Source: Mesorhizobium sp. NZP2298 (GTDB lineage Bacteria > Pseudomonadota > Alphaproteobacteria > Rhizobiales > Rhizobiaceae). Taken from it: a stretch of DNA of 64,000 bases. Shown one piece after another: positions 1-8,000 of this stretch. A program made the translations under genes and the position numbers. A model generated the notes under the pieces. The model was not told the DNA's origin. It worked only from the letters and a program-made list of their open reading frames with translations, and did no database searches. Location of the stretch: contig NZ_CP033365.1 in assembly GCF_013170825.1 (NCBI RefSeq), positions 5,096,001 to 5,160,000 of the forward strand. The letters are read 5' to 3'. Within the stretch, counting starts at the first letter, position 1. Each line of letters starts with the position of its first letter.

Positions 1-1423
1 ACTGCTCGATAACGAAATGGTTGGTGCGCGGCCCTTCCGGAGGGTCGATCAGCTTGGGGCCGAGCGTGATGTGCTGGTTGCCGCCGCCCTTGTAGACATC
101 GTCATGCTCGAGGAACATCGTCGCCGGCAGCACGACATCGGCGAGCTTGGCCGTGTCGGTCATGAACTGCTCGTGCACGCACGTGAACAGGTCTTCGCGC
201 CGGAAACCCTGCGTCACCAGCCGCTGCTCGGGCGCGACATTCACCGGATTGGTGTTCTGGATCAGCATGGCCGTCACCGGCGGGCCGCCATAAAGCGCGT
301 CGCTGGCGCCGGTCAGCACCGGGCCGATGCGCGAATGGTCGAGATAGCGGATCGAGGGATCGCGCATCCTTGAGCCTTCCAGCACGTCCTGGTTGAGCTT
401 GAAGATGCCGGAATTGGAATGGAAGGCGCCACCGCCCTCGTACTGCCAGCTGCCGGTGACCGCGGCGATGCAGGAAGCGGCATGCATGTTGACGGCACCG
501 TTGCGCTGGCGGGCAAAGCCGTAGCCGAGGCGGAAATAGGTCTTCCTGGTCGTGCCAACCAACCGGGCGAAGGCCTCGATTTCATCGACGCCAAGGCCGG
601 TGATGGCGGAGGCCCATTCCGGCGTACGCGTGCGCAGATGCGCTTCGAGCCCCTTCGGGTCGTCGGTGTATTTTTCGAGGTAGACGCGGTCGGCCAGGCC
701 GTCCCTGAACAGCACATGCATGACCGCGCAAGCCAGCGCGCCGTCGGTGCCGGGCTTCAGCACCAGGCCCATGTCGGCCTGCTTCATGGTCGCGTTTTCA
801 TAGACGTCAATGACGACGATCTTCGCCGCACGCTCCTTGCGCGCCTTGATGGCGTGGGTCATCACATTGACCTGGGTGACCACGGCATTGGTGCCCCAGA
901 TCACCACGCAGTCGGATTTCGCCATCTCGCGCGGGTCGGGCCCGTGCAGGGCGCCTGCCCCCATCATCCAGCCGGTCCAGGCGAGATTGGTGCAGATCGA
1001 TCCGAAGAAGCCCGAATACTTTTTCGCGTGACGCAGCCGGTGGATGCCGTCGCGCTGAACCAGTCCCATCGTGCCGGCATAGAAATAGGGCCACACCGTC
1101 TCCGAGCCGTATTTCTCTTCGGCCGCGATGAACTTTTCGGCGACGAGATCGAGTGCCGCCTCCCAGCTCGCTTCCTGCCAAGCGCCGTCGCCCTTGGCGC
1201 CGGTCCGCACCAGCGGCTTCAGCAGCCGGTCGGGGTGATGGACACGGTCGGCATAGCGCGCAACCTTGGCGCAGACGACGCCCGATGTGTAGCTGTTGGC
1301 CTTGGCGCCATGGACGCGGCCGATGCGGTTGCCATCGAGCAGCTCGACCTCGAGCGCACAGGTTGAAGGGCAATCGTGCGGACAGGCCGAATGGCCGATG
1401 CGAAGCTTGGCGTGCTGGTTCAT
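1..1423 (-). CDS. Molybdopterin oxidoreductase, N-terminal part (runs off left edge)
   Basis: The frame stays open from the ATG at the right end to the window edge, giving about 474 residues; the family is usually about 700 long, so the C-terminal Mo-cofactor domain is missing only because of the window. The N-terminus carries four cysteines, C14, C18, C22 and C51 (CPHDCPSTC, then GVVC), which fit a [4Fe-4S] site of the DMSO-reductase superfamily. The downstream pieces, such as VVIWGTNAVVTQ and the later QNTNPVNVAPEQ and DVVLPATMFLEHDD, match the two MopB core subdomains. The substrate cannot be told from sequence. It appears soluble: there is no twin-arginine signal at the start. It stands alone in the visible part; partner genes could lie to the left. 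Confidence 0.9.
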   Translation of the reverse strand, partial: MNQHAKLRIGHSACPHDCPSTCALEVELLDGNRIGRVHGAKANSYTSGVVCAKVARYADRVHHPDRLLKPLVRTGAKGDGAWQEASWEAALDLVAEKFIAAEEKYGSETVWPYFYAGTMGLVQRDGIHRLRHAKKYSGFFGSICTNLAWTGWMMGAGALHGPDPREMAKSDCVVIWGTNAVVTQVNVMTHAIKARKERAAKIVVIDVYENATMKQADMGLVLKPGTDGALACAVMHVLFRDGLADRVYLEKYTDDPKGLEAHLRTRTPEWASAITGLGVDEIEAFARLVGTTRKTYFRLGYGFARQRNGAVNMHAASCIAAVTGSWQYEGGGAFHSNSGIFKLNQDVLEGSRMRDPSIRYLDHSRIGPVLTGASDALYGGPPVTAMLIQNTNPVNVAPEQRLVTQGFRREDLFTCVHEQFMTDTAKLADVVLPATMFLEHDDVYKGGGNQHITLGPKLIDPPEGPRTNHFVIEQ

Positions 1424-1552
1424 GGGGTGAGGTTAGCCGGTTCCAGACATAGCGTGTAGGGCCAGATTTGCCGACAAGCTGCGTTTGGGAGACGTCTTTT
1501 CCACCTGCTACCGCATAACGGCAGCTCACCGTCCCTTTGATGGGGGGGTAAA

Positions 1553-3430
1553 TCACTCCGCCGTGCCTTCCTCATATTCAGCCGACATGGTCAGCCATTT
1601 TTCCTCGTGGCCGGCCAACGTCTGGGCGAGCTGCGAGCGTTCCTTGGCCAGGCGTGTCGCGGTCGACGGGTCCTTCTCGTAGATCGCCGGGTTGGCCAAC
1701 TCGTCCTCGATGCCGTCGATGCGCTTGCGGATGCGGTCCATCAGCGCCTCGGTGGCGCGGATTTCCTTGGCCAGCGGCTCGAAAGCGGCGCGGCGCGCTG
1801 CCGCATCGCGGCGGCGGTCGGCTTTTGACGCCTTGTCCGCCTCGCGCTTGCCACGGCGATCGCCGGACACGCCGGTGACCAGCGTCTTGTAGTCCTCAAG
1901 GTCGCCATCATACGGGTTGACCGCCCCGTCCTTGACCAGCCACAGCCGGTCGGCGGTCGCCTCGAGCAGGTGGCGATCATGCGAGATCAGGATGACGGCC
2001 CCGGGAAATTCGTTGAGCGCATGGATCAGCGATTCACGGCTGTCGATGTCGAGGTGGTTGGTCGGTTCGTCGAGGATGAACAGGTTCGGCCCCTCGAAGG
2101 CCGACAGGCCCATCAGAAGACGCGCCTTCTCGCCGCCGGACAGGTCCTTGGCGGGCGTATTCATCTTCTCGGTGGTGAGACCGAACTGGGCGACGCGGCC
2201 GCGCACCTTCGATTCCGGAGCCTCCGGCATCAGCCGGCGGACATGCTCATAGGCATTTTCCTCCGGACGGAGATCGTCGAGCTGGTGCTGGGCGAAGATC
2301 GCCACCTTCAGCCCGGGCGCCACGGTCATGGTGCCGCTCTCCTGCTTGAGCCGGCCGGACAGCAATTTGGCGAAAGTCGACTTGCCGTTGCCGTTGGCTC
2401 CGAGCAGCGCGATGCGGTCGTCGGCGTCGATGCGCAGCGTCATCTTCTTCAGGATCGGCTGGCCTTCGGTGTAGCCGACATTGACGTTGTTCAGCGCAAT
2501 GATCGGCGAGGCAACCGTCTTCACCGGTTCGGGGAAGGAGAACGGCCGCACCGAATCGTTCACGATGGCCGCGATCGGCTTCATCTTTTCCAGCGCCTTG
2601 ATGCGCGACTGCGCCTGCCTCGCCTTGGAGGCCTTGGCGCGGAAGCGCTCGACGAAGGATTCCATATGCTTGCGGGCGGCTTCCTGTTTGACCCTGCCCT
2701 TTTCCTGCAATTCCTTCTGCTCGGTATACTGGCGCTCGAACTGGTCGTAGCCGCCGCGCCAGAAGGTCAGTTTCTTCTGGTCGAGATGAACGATCGAATT
2801 GACGGCGCGGTTGAGCAGATCGCGATCGTGCGAAATCAGGAGCACCGTGTGCGGATACTTCGACACATAGTTCTCCAGCCACAGCGTGCCTTCGAGATCG
2901 AGATAGTTGGTCGGCTCGTCGAGCAGCAGGAGATCTGGCTCTGAAAACAGCACGGCGGCGAGCGCCACGCGCATGCGCCAGCCGCCGGAGAAGGACGAGG
3001 CCGGACGGCGCTGCGCCGCATCGTCGAAGCCAAGGCCGGCCAGGATGGTGGCCGCGCGGGACTCGGCCGAATGCGCGTCGATGTCGGCCAGCCGCATATG
3101 GATGTCGGCGATGCGGTGTGGATCGGTGGCGGTCTTTTCTTCTTCAAGCAGCGCCGTACGCTCGAGGTCGGCCTTGAGCACGATCTCGATAAGCGGCTCC
3201 TCGGTTCCCGGCGCTTCCTGCGCCACCTGGCCGATGCGCGTGTTCTTCGGCAGGCTGATCGAGCCTGTCTCGGAGGGAAAATCGCCGGTAATCGCCTTGA
3301 ACAGCGTCGTCTTGCCAGTACCGTTGCGACCGACAAGACCGGCCTTGGTGCCGGCCGGCAAGGTCAGCGAGGCATGGTCGAGAAGCAGGCGCCCGGCCAT
3401 GCGGAGCGAAAGGTCATTGATGATCAGCAT
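1553..3430 (-). CDS. ABC-F family ATPase (Uup/YheS-like), duplicated nucleotide-binding domains
   Basis: This soluble protein of 625 residues has two ATP-binding cassettes and no membrane segment, the ABC-F layout. ABC-F proteins act on the ribosome as translation factors or in resistance. Cassette 1 has Walker A GRNGTGKTT at residues 34-42, signature SFSGG near 146 and Walker B LLLLDEPTN near 167. Cassette 2 has GANGNGKST, LSGGEKARLL and LFILDEPTNHLD. A charged interdomain linker with KQEAARKHMESF follows cassette 1, and the C-terminus is a coiled coil (ALMDRIRKRIDGIEDELANP). I chose the internal ATG (MLIINDLSLR), which is where the family begins; an upstream ATG would add 21 unrelated residues. 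Confidence 0.93.
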   Translation of the reverse strand: MLIINDLSLRMAGRLLLDHASLTLPAGTKAGLVGRNGTGKTTLFKAITGDFPSETGSISLPKNTRIGQVAQEAPGTEEPLIEIVLKADLERTALLEEEKTATDPHRIADIHMRLADIDAHSAESRAATILAGLGFDDAAQRRPASSFSGGWRMRVALAAVLFSEPDLLLLDEPTNYLDLEGTLWLENYVSKYPHTVLLISHDRDLLNRAVNSIVHLDQKKLTFWRGGYDQFERQYTEQKELQEKGRVKQEAARKHMESFVERFRAKASKARQAQSRIKALEKMKPIAAIVNDSVRPFSFPEPVKTVASPIIALNNVNVGYTEGQPILKKMTLRIDADDRIALLGANGNGKSTFAKLLSGRLKQESGTMTVAPGLKVAIFAQHQLDDLRPEENAYEHVRRLMPEAPESKVRGRVAQFGLTTEKMNTPAKDLSGGEKARLLMGLSAFEGPNLFILDEPTNHLDIDSRESLIHALNEFPGAVILISHDRHLLEATADRLWLVKDGAVNPYDGDLEDYKTLVTGVSGDRRGKREADKASKADRRRDAAARRAAFEPLAKEIRATEALMDRIRKRIDGIEDELANPAIYEKDPSTATRLAKERSQLAQTLAGHEEKWLTMSAEYEEGTAE

Positions 3431-3567
3431 GGCCGCGCTTTTGCACCGGACATCGACGCTTCGCAAGACCTTGCGGACCGGTTGGCCGCACAAGGCCTGA
3501 AAACGGCGCCTGCAATTGCGCCGTCACAGCCGCCGATCAATGGCTCGCCGTAGCGGCCGGCAAGGCT

Positions 3568-4053
3568 TCAGGCAGTGGCCTTGCCACGCTTTGTCGCCTT
3601 GGCGACGGTGGCCGGTGCCGCCGGCTTGCGGCCAAGTCCCGTCGACTTCGCCAGCGCCGACCGGGTCGCCGAGTAGTTCGGAGCAACCATCGGATAGTCC
3701 GGCGGCAAGCCCCATTTGGCCCGATAATCGTCCGGGCTCAAACCATAGTCTGTCCTGAGGTGTCGCTTGAGCGACTTGAATTTCTTCCCATCCTCCAGGC
3801 AGACGATGTAATCGGGAAACACCGACTTTTTCGGATTGACAGCCGGAACCAGGCTCGGGCTTTCCACGACGGCCGCGCCAGCCAGCTTTCGAACCGAGGC
3901 GCTGACGCTGGCAATCAGGTCAGGCAGGCCGGAAGCCGGAAGCGGATTGTTGCCGACATAGGCCGAGACAATATCGGCCGTCAGCTCGATCACGGTCTTA
4001 TCCTCGATATTTGACAATTCTTTCATCCTATTTGCGATAAAATCATCCACCAC
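3568..4053 (-). CDS. MucR/Ros family transcriptional regulator with an altered zinc site
   Basis: This 161-residue protein has the MucR layout: an N-terminal oligomerisation region (ELTADIVSAYVGNN, residues 24-36) and a C-terminal prokaryotic zinc-finger domain (IVCLEDGKKFKSLKRHL, then YRAKWGLP and DYPMVAP). MucR/Ros proteins bind AT-rich promoters and regulate exopolysaccharide, motility and symbiosis genes in rhizobia. The ligand positions read C85, D88, H98 and D102, whereas classical MucR has His at the last position, so a metal-free finger is possible. Zinc-less members are known in Mesorhizobium. The start could also be Met11. The tail is Lys/Ala rich. A MucR identity is secure; its targets are not known from this sequence. 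Confidence 0.92.
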   Translation of the reverse strand: MVDDFIANRMKELSNIEDKTVIELTADIVSAYVGNNPLPASGLPDLIASVSASVRKLAGAAVVESPSLVPAVNPKKSVFPDYIVCLEDGKKFKSLKRHLRTDYGLSPDDYRAKWGLPPDYPMVAPNYSATRSALAKSTGLGRKPAAPATVAKATKRGKATA

Positions 4054-4178
4054 AGTGAAGACTTTTGCCGATGTATCTCTTTAACCGCGTCCCCCAACGG
4101 GCCGCCAAGTTCCAAAACGAATCAAGACTTGGTGTCAACTACTTTTATGGAAAATCGACGTCACGCAAATTAGAAAAT

Positions 4179-4382
4179 CTAATACTTGGAACCGGCAGAC
4201 TTGGTTGTCCGGCCGTCGGCCAATATCTCAAGAATACGCTTCCAGCGGGCACAGCGCCCGAAATCCTTCTGTTCAATCGCCTTTTCGGCCTTCATCGCTG
4301 CGTAAAGCGGTGCCTCGACGCCGAATTCCTTGATCAGCCAATGCGCTTCCTGCCTGGCGAGACGTTCATTTTCGTCAAACAT
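4179..4382 (-). CDS. Small conserved hypothetical protein (67 aa)
   Basis: A short charged protein starting MFDENERLARQEAHWLIKEFG. The helix with ALWL-type spacing and the acidic/basic mix look like the small cytoplasmic proteins common in Mesorhizobium, but I cannot assign a family or function. It begins 8 bases before the end of the EamA transporter gene upstream, so the two overlap and are probably co-transcribed. No signal peptide or membrane segment is visible. The overlap and protein-like composition support it; it is still a short frame and could be over-called. Confidence 0.6.
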   Translation of the reverse strand: MFDENERLARQEAHWLIKEFGVEAPLYAAMKAEKAIEQKDFGRCARWKRILEILADGRTTKSAGSKY

Positions 4383-5301
4383 GGTCTTGTGCCTCCGAAC
4401 GTTCCAGGCCGACCGCTATACAACTGCCGATGACAAGGACGGCTCCGGCGATAGCGGTCGTCGTCAGTCGTTCGCCGGACAGGGTCAGCAGCAACGTCGA
4501 CGCGATCGGCGTGAGATAGGCTATGACAGCGACCTTGCCGCTGCCTTCGAGCTTCAAGGCGCGTGACCAGAGGTAATAACCCAGGCCCATCGGGCCAGCG
4601 CCAAGATAGAGCCCAAGGGCCAGATCCACGCCGGCGGGCCACGCAACACCTTCGCGAGCCGACCATAAAAGCGTCAAGGCGATGCCGACCAGCGACGATG
4701 GCAACAAAAGGCGCTCGGGCGACGTGGCGAGCCGCCCCACCATCACCGAATAAAAGGCCATGCACAGCGCGGACCCGAAGGCGGCGAAATAGCCGACAAG
4801 ATCGCCCTGGAACCAGGTGCTCTCACGCCCGCCCGATATCACCAGTACGACGCCGACGAACCCAAGGGCCGCGGCAAGCCCCAGCAAAACCGGACGCCGC
4901 GGATTTTCGAAAACGATCACCGCCGCAGCGACCATCAAGGGCCAAGTGTAGGCCACGAGATTGGCTTCGATCACCGGCATCGATGCGAAGGCAACATATT
5001 GCAGCACCATGGTGCCGACCAGACCGATGAGGCCGACCGCGAGAGGCGCGAGTGCGGCCCGGAGCGCCACCGACGGAGCCTCCTCCCGGCTCATGAACCG
5101 GATCAGGGCGAAGACCAGTACAGCGCCCGCAAATTGCAGGAACTGCACCTGCGACACCGGATGGGTCGCCAGCAAGGATTTGCCGACCAAGGCATTGGTC
5201 GACCACAAGGCCACCGCGCCGGCGGCGAAGACCAGCGCGGATATCGAGCCTGATCCATGCCGAAAGAATCGGCATCGAACTCTATCTCCAGGCTTGACCA
5301 T
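4375..5301 (-). CDS. EamA/DMT-family membrane transporter
   Basis: About ten hydrophobic segments in two repeated halves mark an EamA (drug/metabolite transporter) permease of about 300 residues. The first segment contains ISALVFAAGAVALWSTNA. EamA proteins export metabolites such as amino acids or take up small solutes; the substrate is not predictable here. The start is uncertain: the longest frame begins at 5340, but its first 13 residues (MIPKSGTRFSDKI) are the translation of a rhizobial intergenic palindrome, so I place the start at the next ATG. A true start nearer the first membrane segment is also possible. It overlaps the downstream 67-residue gene. Confidence 0.85.
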   Translation of the reverse strand: MVKPGDRVRCRFFRHGSGSISALVFAAGAVALWSTNALVGKSLLATHPVSQVQFLQFAGAVLVFALIRFMSREEAPSVALRAALAPLAVGLIGLVGTMVLQYVAFASMPVIEANLVAYTWPLMVAAAVIVFENPRRPVLLGLAAALGFVGVVLVISGGRESTWFQGDLVGYFAAFGSALCMAFYSVMVGRLATSPERLLLPSSLVGIALTLLWSAREGVAWPAGVDLALGLYLGAGPMGLGYYLWSRALKLEGSGKVAVIAYLTPIASTLLLTLSGERLTTTAIAGAVLVIGSCIAVGLERSEAQDHV

Positions 5302-5342
5302 GATCTTGTCCGAAAACCGGGTCCCACTTTTCGGAATCATGG
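5298..5342. repeat. Rhizobial intergenic palindromic element
   Basis: The stretch catgatcttgtccgaaaa, then ccgggtcccacttttcgg and aatcatg, matches from memory the short palindromic element scattered through Mesorhizobium genomes, built on the core gaaaaccgg...cccacttttcgg with flanking catgat/atcatg arms. It lies between the EamA gene and the oxygenase gene and covers the longest possible start of the former. Confidence 0.7.
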
Positions 5343-5346
5343 TTCG

Positions 5347-6183
5347 CTACCATGATTCCCGTGCCCCGCCCGGAACCTGTGCTTCGGCGGTTGGGGCAGG
5401 CGTGGGATGCTCCGCCTCGAACCGGCGATAGGCGGGCAACTGGTTGGTCCAGACATCTTCGGCCAGCTCGTTGACCCACTCGCGATCATGGTCGTTGTCG
5501 GCGGCAAGATAGAACATGCGATTGTCGTCGACATAGGGCTTGGCCACCGAACGCTGGTTGAGCACCAGTGTGACGCGCTCGCCGTACTGGATCGGCGCGG
5601 TGCGATGCAGGACGCCAAGAAACTGTCCGAGTGTCGCGTAATTCATCTTGTGATCGATGCGCATGATGCGGTTGCGCGGAATCTCGCGGCCGGATTCGAG
5701 GATGGCGCGACCGGTCTCGGAATCATCGCAATAGATCTCGAGATGGCCGCCGACCAGCGGATTGCTGATCGACAGCGGAATGAGTTCGGTGACCGGAACG
5801 CCGTCGCAATGCCACTCGACGGCACCATCCCTTGGATTCATGAAGGTGACGGTCGAGCCGACGATCGATAGCGGATAGGGCTCCAGCTTCGTGCCCATCA
5901 TGTCGGACAGTCGCTCCAGGCGCAGCTTGTCGTGCAGCAATTCCCTGATTTCGGGGATGAAACGGTCAGCGCCGGTGATAAAGGTCAGGTCGAGGTGCTT
6001 GTGCACGGCATGGCTGGCCTTGAGCTTCAGGGCAGCCTCCTCGATTGCGGCAAGCAGGGCCGGATCATAGCCATGCAGATACTGCGCAACGCCGAAACTC
6101 GACACTTTCCAGGCGGTTTCATGTCCGATGATGGCCTCACGGCTCATCGCATAGCGCAGTTCGGGTATGGTGTGTGCGTTCAT
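5347..6183 (-). CDS. 2-oxoglutarate/Fe(II)-dependent oxygenase-like protein
   Basis: This 278-residue protein shows the facial triad of 2OG-Fe(II) oxygenases: HCD in the stretch VEWHCDGVPVTEL gives the HxD pair, and the distal His lies in GVLHRTAPIQYGERVTLVLN, where the Arg 10 residues on can bind 2-oxoglutarate. Such enzymes hydroxylate or desaturate small molecules or amino acids; the substrate is unknown. I chose the ATG at 6183 because it has GGAGAAG just upstream; the longer frame has no such site. It is divergent from a LysR gene 111 bases away, which is the likely regulator. No signal peptide is seen. Confidence 0.78.
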   Translation of the reverse strand: MNAHTIPELRYAMSREAIIGHETAWKVSSFGVAQYLHGYDPALLAAIEEAALKLKASHAVHKHLDLTFITGADRFIPEIRELLHDKLRLERLSDMMGTKLEPYPLSIVGSTVTFMNPRDGAVEWHCDGVPVTELIPLSISNPLVGGHLEIYCDDSETGRAILESGREIPRNRIMRIDHKMNYATLGQFLGVLHRTAPIQYGERVTLVLNQRSVAKPYVDDNRMFYLAADNDHDREWVNELAEDVWTNQLPAYRRFEAEHPTPAPTAEAQVPGGARESW

Positions 6184-6214
6184 TGTACTTCTCCAAGTGG
6201 GGGCAAACACTTGG

Positions 6215-6229
6215 TTAACAGTCGATTAA
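6215..6229. promoter_or_regulatory. CtrA-type box TTAA-N7-TTAA
   Basis: ttaacagtcgattaa matches TTAA-N7-TTAA, the core of the CtrA cell-cycle regulator site in alphaproteobacteria (full consensus ends in TTAAC; here the last base differs). It sits in the divergent promoter region between the oxygenase and LysR genes, 32 bases from the oxygenase start. A chance match to an 8-base-specific motif is possible. Confidence 0.3.
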
Positions 6230-6294
6230 ATTAGTCCCCCCTGTAAAATTAGGAATGCTAGTGCTACCGTAAGCCCAGCTTAAGGTCGAAACCC

Positions 6295-7254
6295 GTGCGC
6301 CTGCTCAGTCAAGTCAACCTCAATTCGCTGAAGATCGTGGAGAGTGCTGCAAGGCACGGCAATTTCACGCGTGCGGGCGAAGAGCAGTTCATCACCGCTT
6401 CCGCGGTCAGCCAGCGCGTCAAGAGCCTGGAGGACCAGCTGCGCTTCAAGATTTTCCAGCGCGGCGGCAATGCGGTGTCGCTGACGCCGGAGGGTGAGAC
6501 CTATGTCTCGCGCGTTCGCGAGGCGCTGGAGCGAATCGTTGCCGCCAGCATGGAAGCGACCGGGCAATCGCAGGAGCATGTGCTGAAAATATCCGTGCTG
6601 CCGACCTTTGCCGCGCGCTGGCTGTTTCCGCGCCTGCCGCTGTTTCAGCGGCAATATCCCGATATCGTGATGCGGGTTTCGACCTCCTACGCGACGCATG
6701 AGTTCACGACCTCCGATTTCGATCTCGAAATCCGCTATGGCGACGGCCACTTCAACGGGTTGCCATCCGATCTGCTGTTTCGGGAAGACCTGACGCCGGT
6801 GTGCAGCCGCAAGCTGTTCCATGAGGTACTCGGCGACAAGCCGCTGTCGAAGGTGACACCGGACGACCTCAAGCTCTTCACGCTGTTGCATTCCGATACC
6901 TGCACCCAGAACTGGCAATCCTGGCTGGCCTTCGCCGGCGCCAGCTTCGTGCTCAGCGAGACCAAGAGCATCTATTTCGACTCGTGCATGATGTCCTACG
7001 AGGCAGCCAATGCCGGAATGGGTTTCGCCGTCGCCAACCGCGCCTACATGGCCAGCGACATCCGCGCCGAAAGGCTGGTCGCTCCCTTTGCCGTCCACCA
7101 CCCGAACACGGCCGGCTGGTATTTCGTCTCACCGCACAAGAGCCTCGCCGCACGCAAGGTGCTGCTGTTCAAACAATGGGTGATGGCGGAAGCGGCCCTG
7201 ACGCAACGCCAATTGGATAGCGAAATCAGAGATTTGGCTTCTGAGGCCGTCTGA
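6295..7254 (+). CDS. LysR-family transcriptional regulator (GcvA-like)
   Basis: The protein of 319 residues has an N-terminal winged helix (residues about 8-65, with LKIVESAARHGNFTRAGEE and ASAVSQRVKSLEDQL) followed by a periplasmic-binding-protein-like effector domain (FPRLPLFQRQYPDIVMRVST, SDLLFREDLTPVCS). The sequence resembles the GcvA/AmpR branch. The start is a GTG; no in-frame ATG lies upstream. It faces the 2OG-Fe(II) oxygenase gene across 111 bases, the usual arrangement of a LysR protein and its target, so it probably controls that gene and itself. The effector is unknown. Confidence 0.92.
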   Translation: MRLLSQVNLNSLKIVESAARHGNFTRAGEEQFITASAVSQRVKSLEDQLRFKIFQRGGNAVSLTPEGETYVSRVREALERIVAASMEATGQSQEHVLKISVLPTFAARWLFPRLPLFQRQYPDIVMRVSTSYATHEFTTSDFDLEIRYGDGHFNGLPSDLLFREDLTPVCSRKLFHEVLGDKPLSKVTPDDLKLFTLLHSDTCTQNWQSWLAFAGASFVLSETKSIYFDSCMMSYEAANAGMGFAVANRAYMASDIRAERLVAPFAVHHPNTAGWYFVSPHKSLAARKVLLFKQWVMAEAALTQRQLDSEIRDLASEAV

Positions 7255-7320
7255 AATTCGGATCGTCCCTCGATGACGACGCGAACCGCCAGCCCTCGAA
7301 TCCAGAACGAAAACAACTGA

Positions 7321-7833
7321 TCAGGCGAAGGCCCTGCCCTCCTCGGTGCGCTGGAAATGCGCCAGATCGAGCTGCACGGAAGGGCGACCGAGAACCGTCA
7401 GGATCATATGCGCCTGACCGCGATGATGGGTCTGGTGGTTGAAGACATGAGCCAGCGCCGGCGCCAGGCGCTGCGAGACGGTGCGCATGTCCGATACGGT
7501 CATATAGGTGAAGCGGCCCGACAGCGCCTTGTCGCTCAAGCCGGCGAGCCACTCGATGATCCGCCGGTCCTCCGCCTCGCGCGCCGCTCTCAAATTGGGC
7601 AAGGCGCGATGCAGCACGACGTCCAGCGCCGTCGGTGCGTCGCCTTCGCCGGTGAAGCGCTTCATCCAGATGCGATCGGCGGCGAGCAGGTGGTTGAGCG
7701 TGCCCATCAGCGAGCCGAAGAAGGCGCCGACATCGCGATTGAATTCCTCCTCGTCGAGATCGGCGGCGGCGGCATAGATGCGGCCATTGGCCCATTGATT
7801 ATACGCCGCAAACATCATGAAGTGCTGTCTCAT
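7321..7833 (-). CDS. DinB-family protein (four-helix bundle, metal-binding)
   Basis: A 170-residue protein with the DinB/YfiT four-helix-bundle pattern: AAYNQWANGRIY in helix 1, LNHLLAADRIWMKRF in helix 2 with the first metal His, and HVFNHQTHHRGQAHMIL carrying the two C-terminal metal His residues. The family includes bacillithiol or mycothiol S-transferases and proteins of unknown role in Gram-negatives; no thiol substrate is established in rhizobia. It is convergent with the LysR gene and divergent from the GST gene. Length is typical of the family. Confidence 0.92.
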   Translation of the reverse strand: MRQHFMMFAAYNQWANGRIYAAAADLDEEEFNRDVGAFFGSLMGTLNHLLAADRIWMKRFTGEGDAPTALDVVLHRALPNLRAAREAEDRRIIEWLAGLSDKALSGRFTYMTVSDMRTVSQRLAPALAHVFNHQTHHRGQAHMILTVLGRPSVQLDLAHFQRTEEGRAFA

Positions 7834-7876
7834 CTTTTCTCCCGCCGCCCCGTCTCGGAGTGTCGGGAGCGATACC

Positions 7877-7979
7877 TAGAGCAATTCACCGTTTCACGGA
7901 AACGGTGAATTGCTCTAACTCTTGTGTTGACGCAATTCCGGACGGAAAACCGCTCGCACTTTTCCTGGAATTGCTCTGG
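7877..7979. repeat. Mesorhizobium-type intergenic palindromic repeat
   Basis: It starts with a perfect 18-bp inverted repeat, agagcaattcaccgtttc / gaaacggtgaattgctct, around a 3-base centre (7878-7916). A second module follows (cgcaattccgg, ggaaaaccgctcgcactttt, ctggaattgctct), itself ending with the same attgctct tail. I recognise this mosaic as a repeat found many times in Mesorhizobium genomes. It fills most of the space between the DinB and GST genes, so any GST promoter must lie in or beside it. Confidence 0.75.
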
Positions 7980-8000
7980 ACCGCAAAGGGACCCGCGCCA

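Noticed and set aside
1..1423. Frameshift or pseudogene in the molybdopterin oxidoreductase
   Set aside because: Several short antisense and off-frame frames cover this place, but reading the minus strand from the ATG at 1423 gives one uninterrupted frame to the edge.
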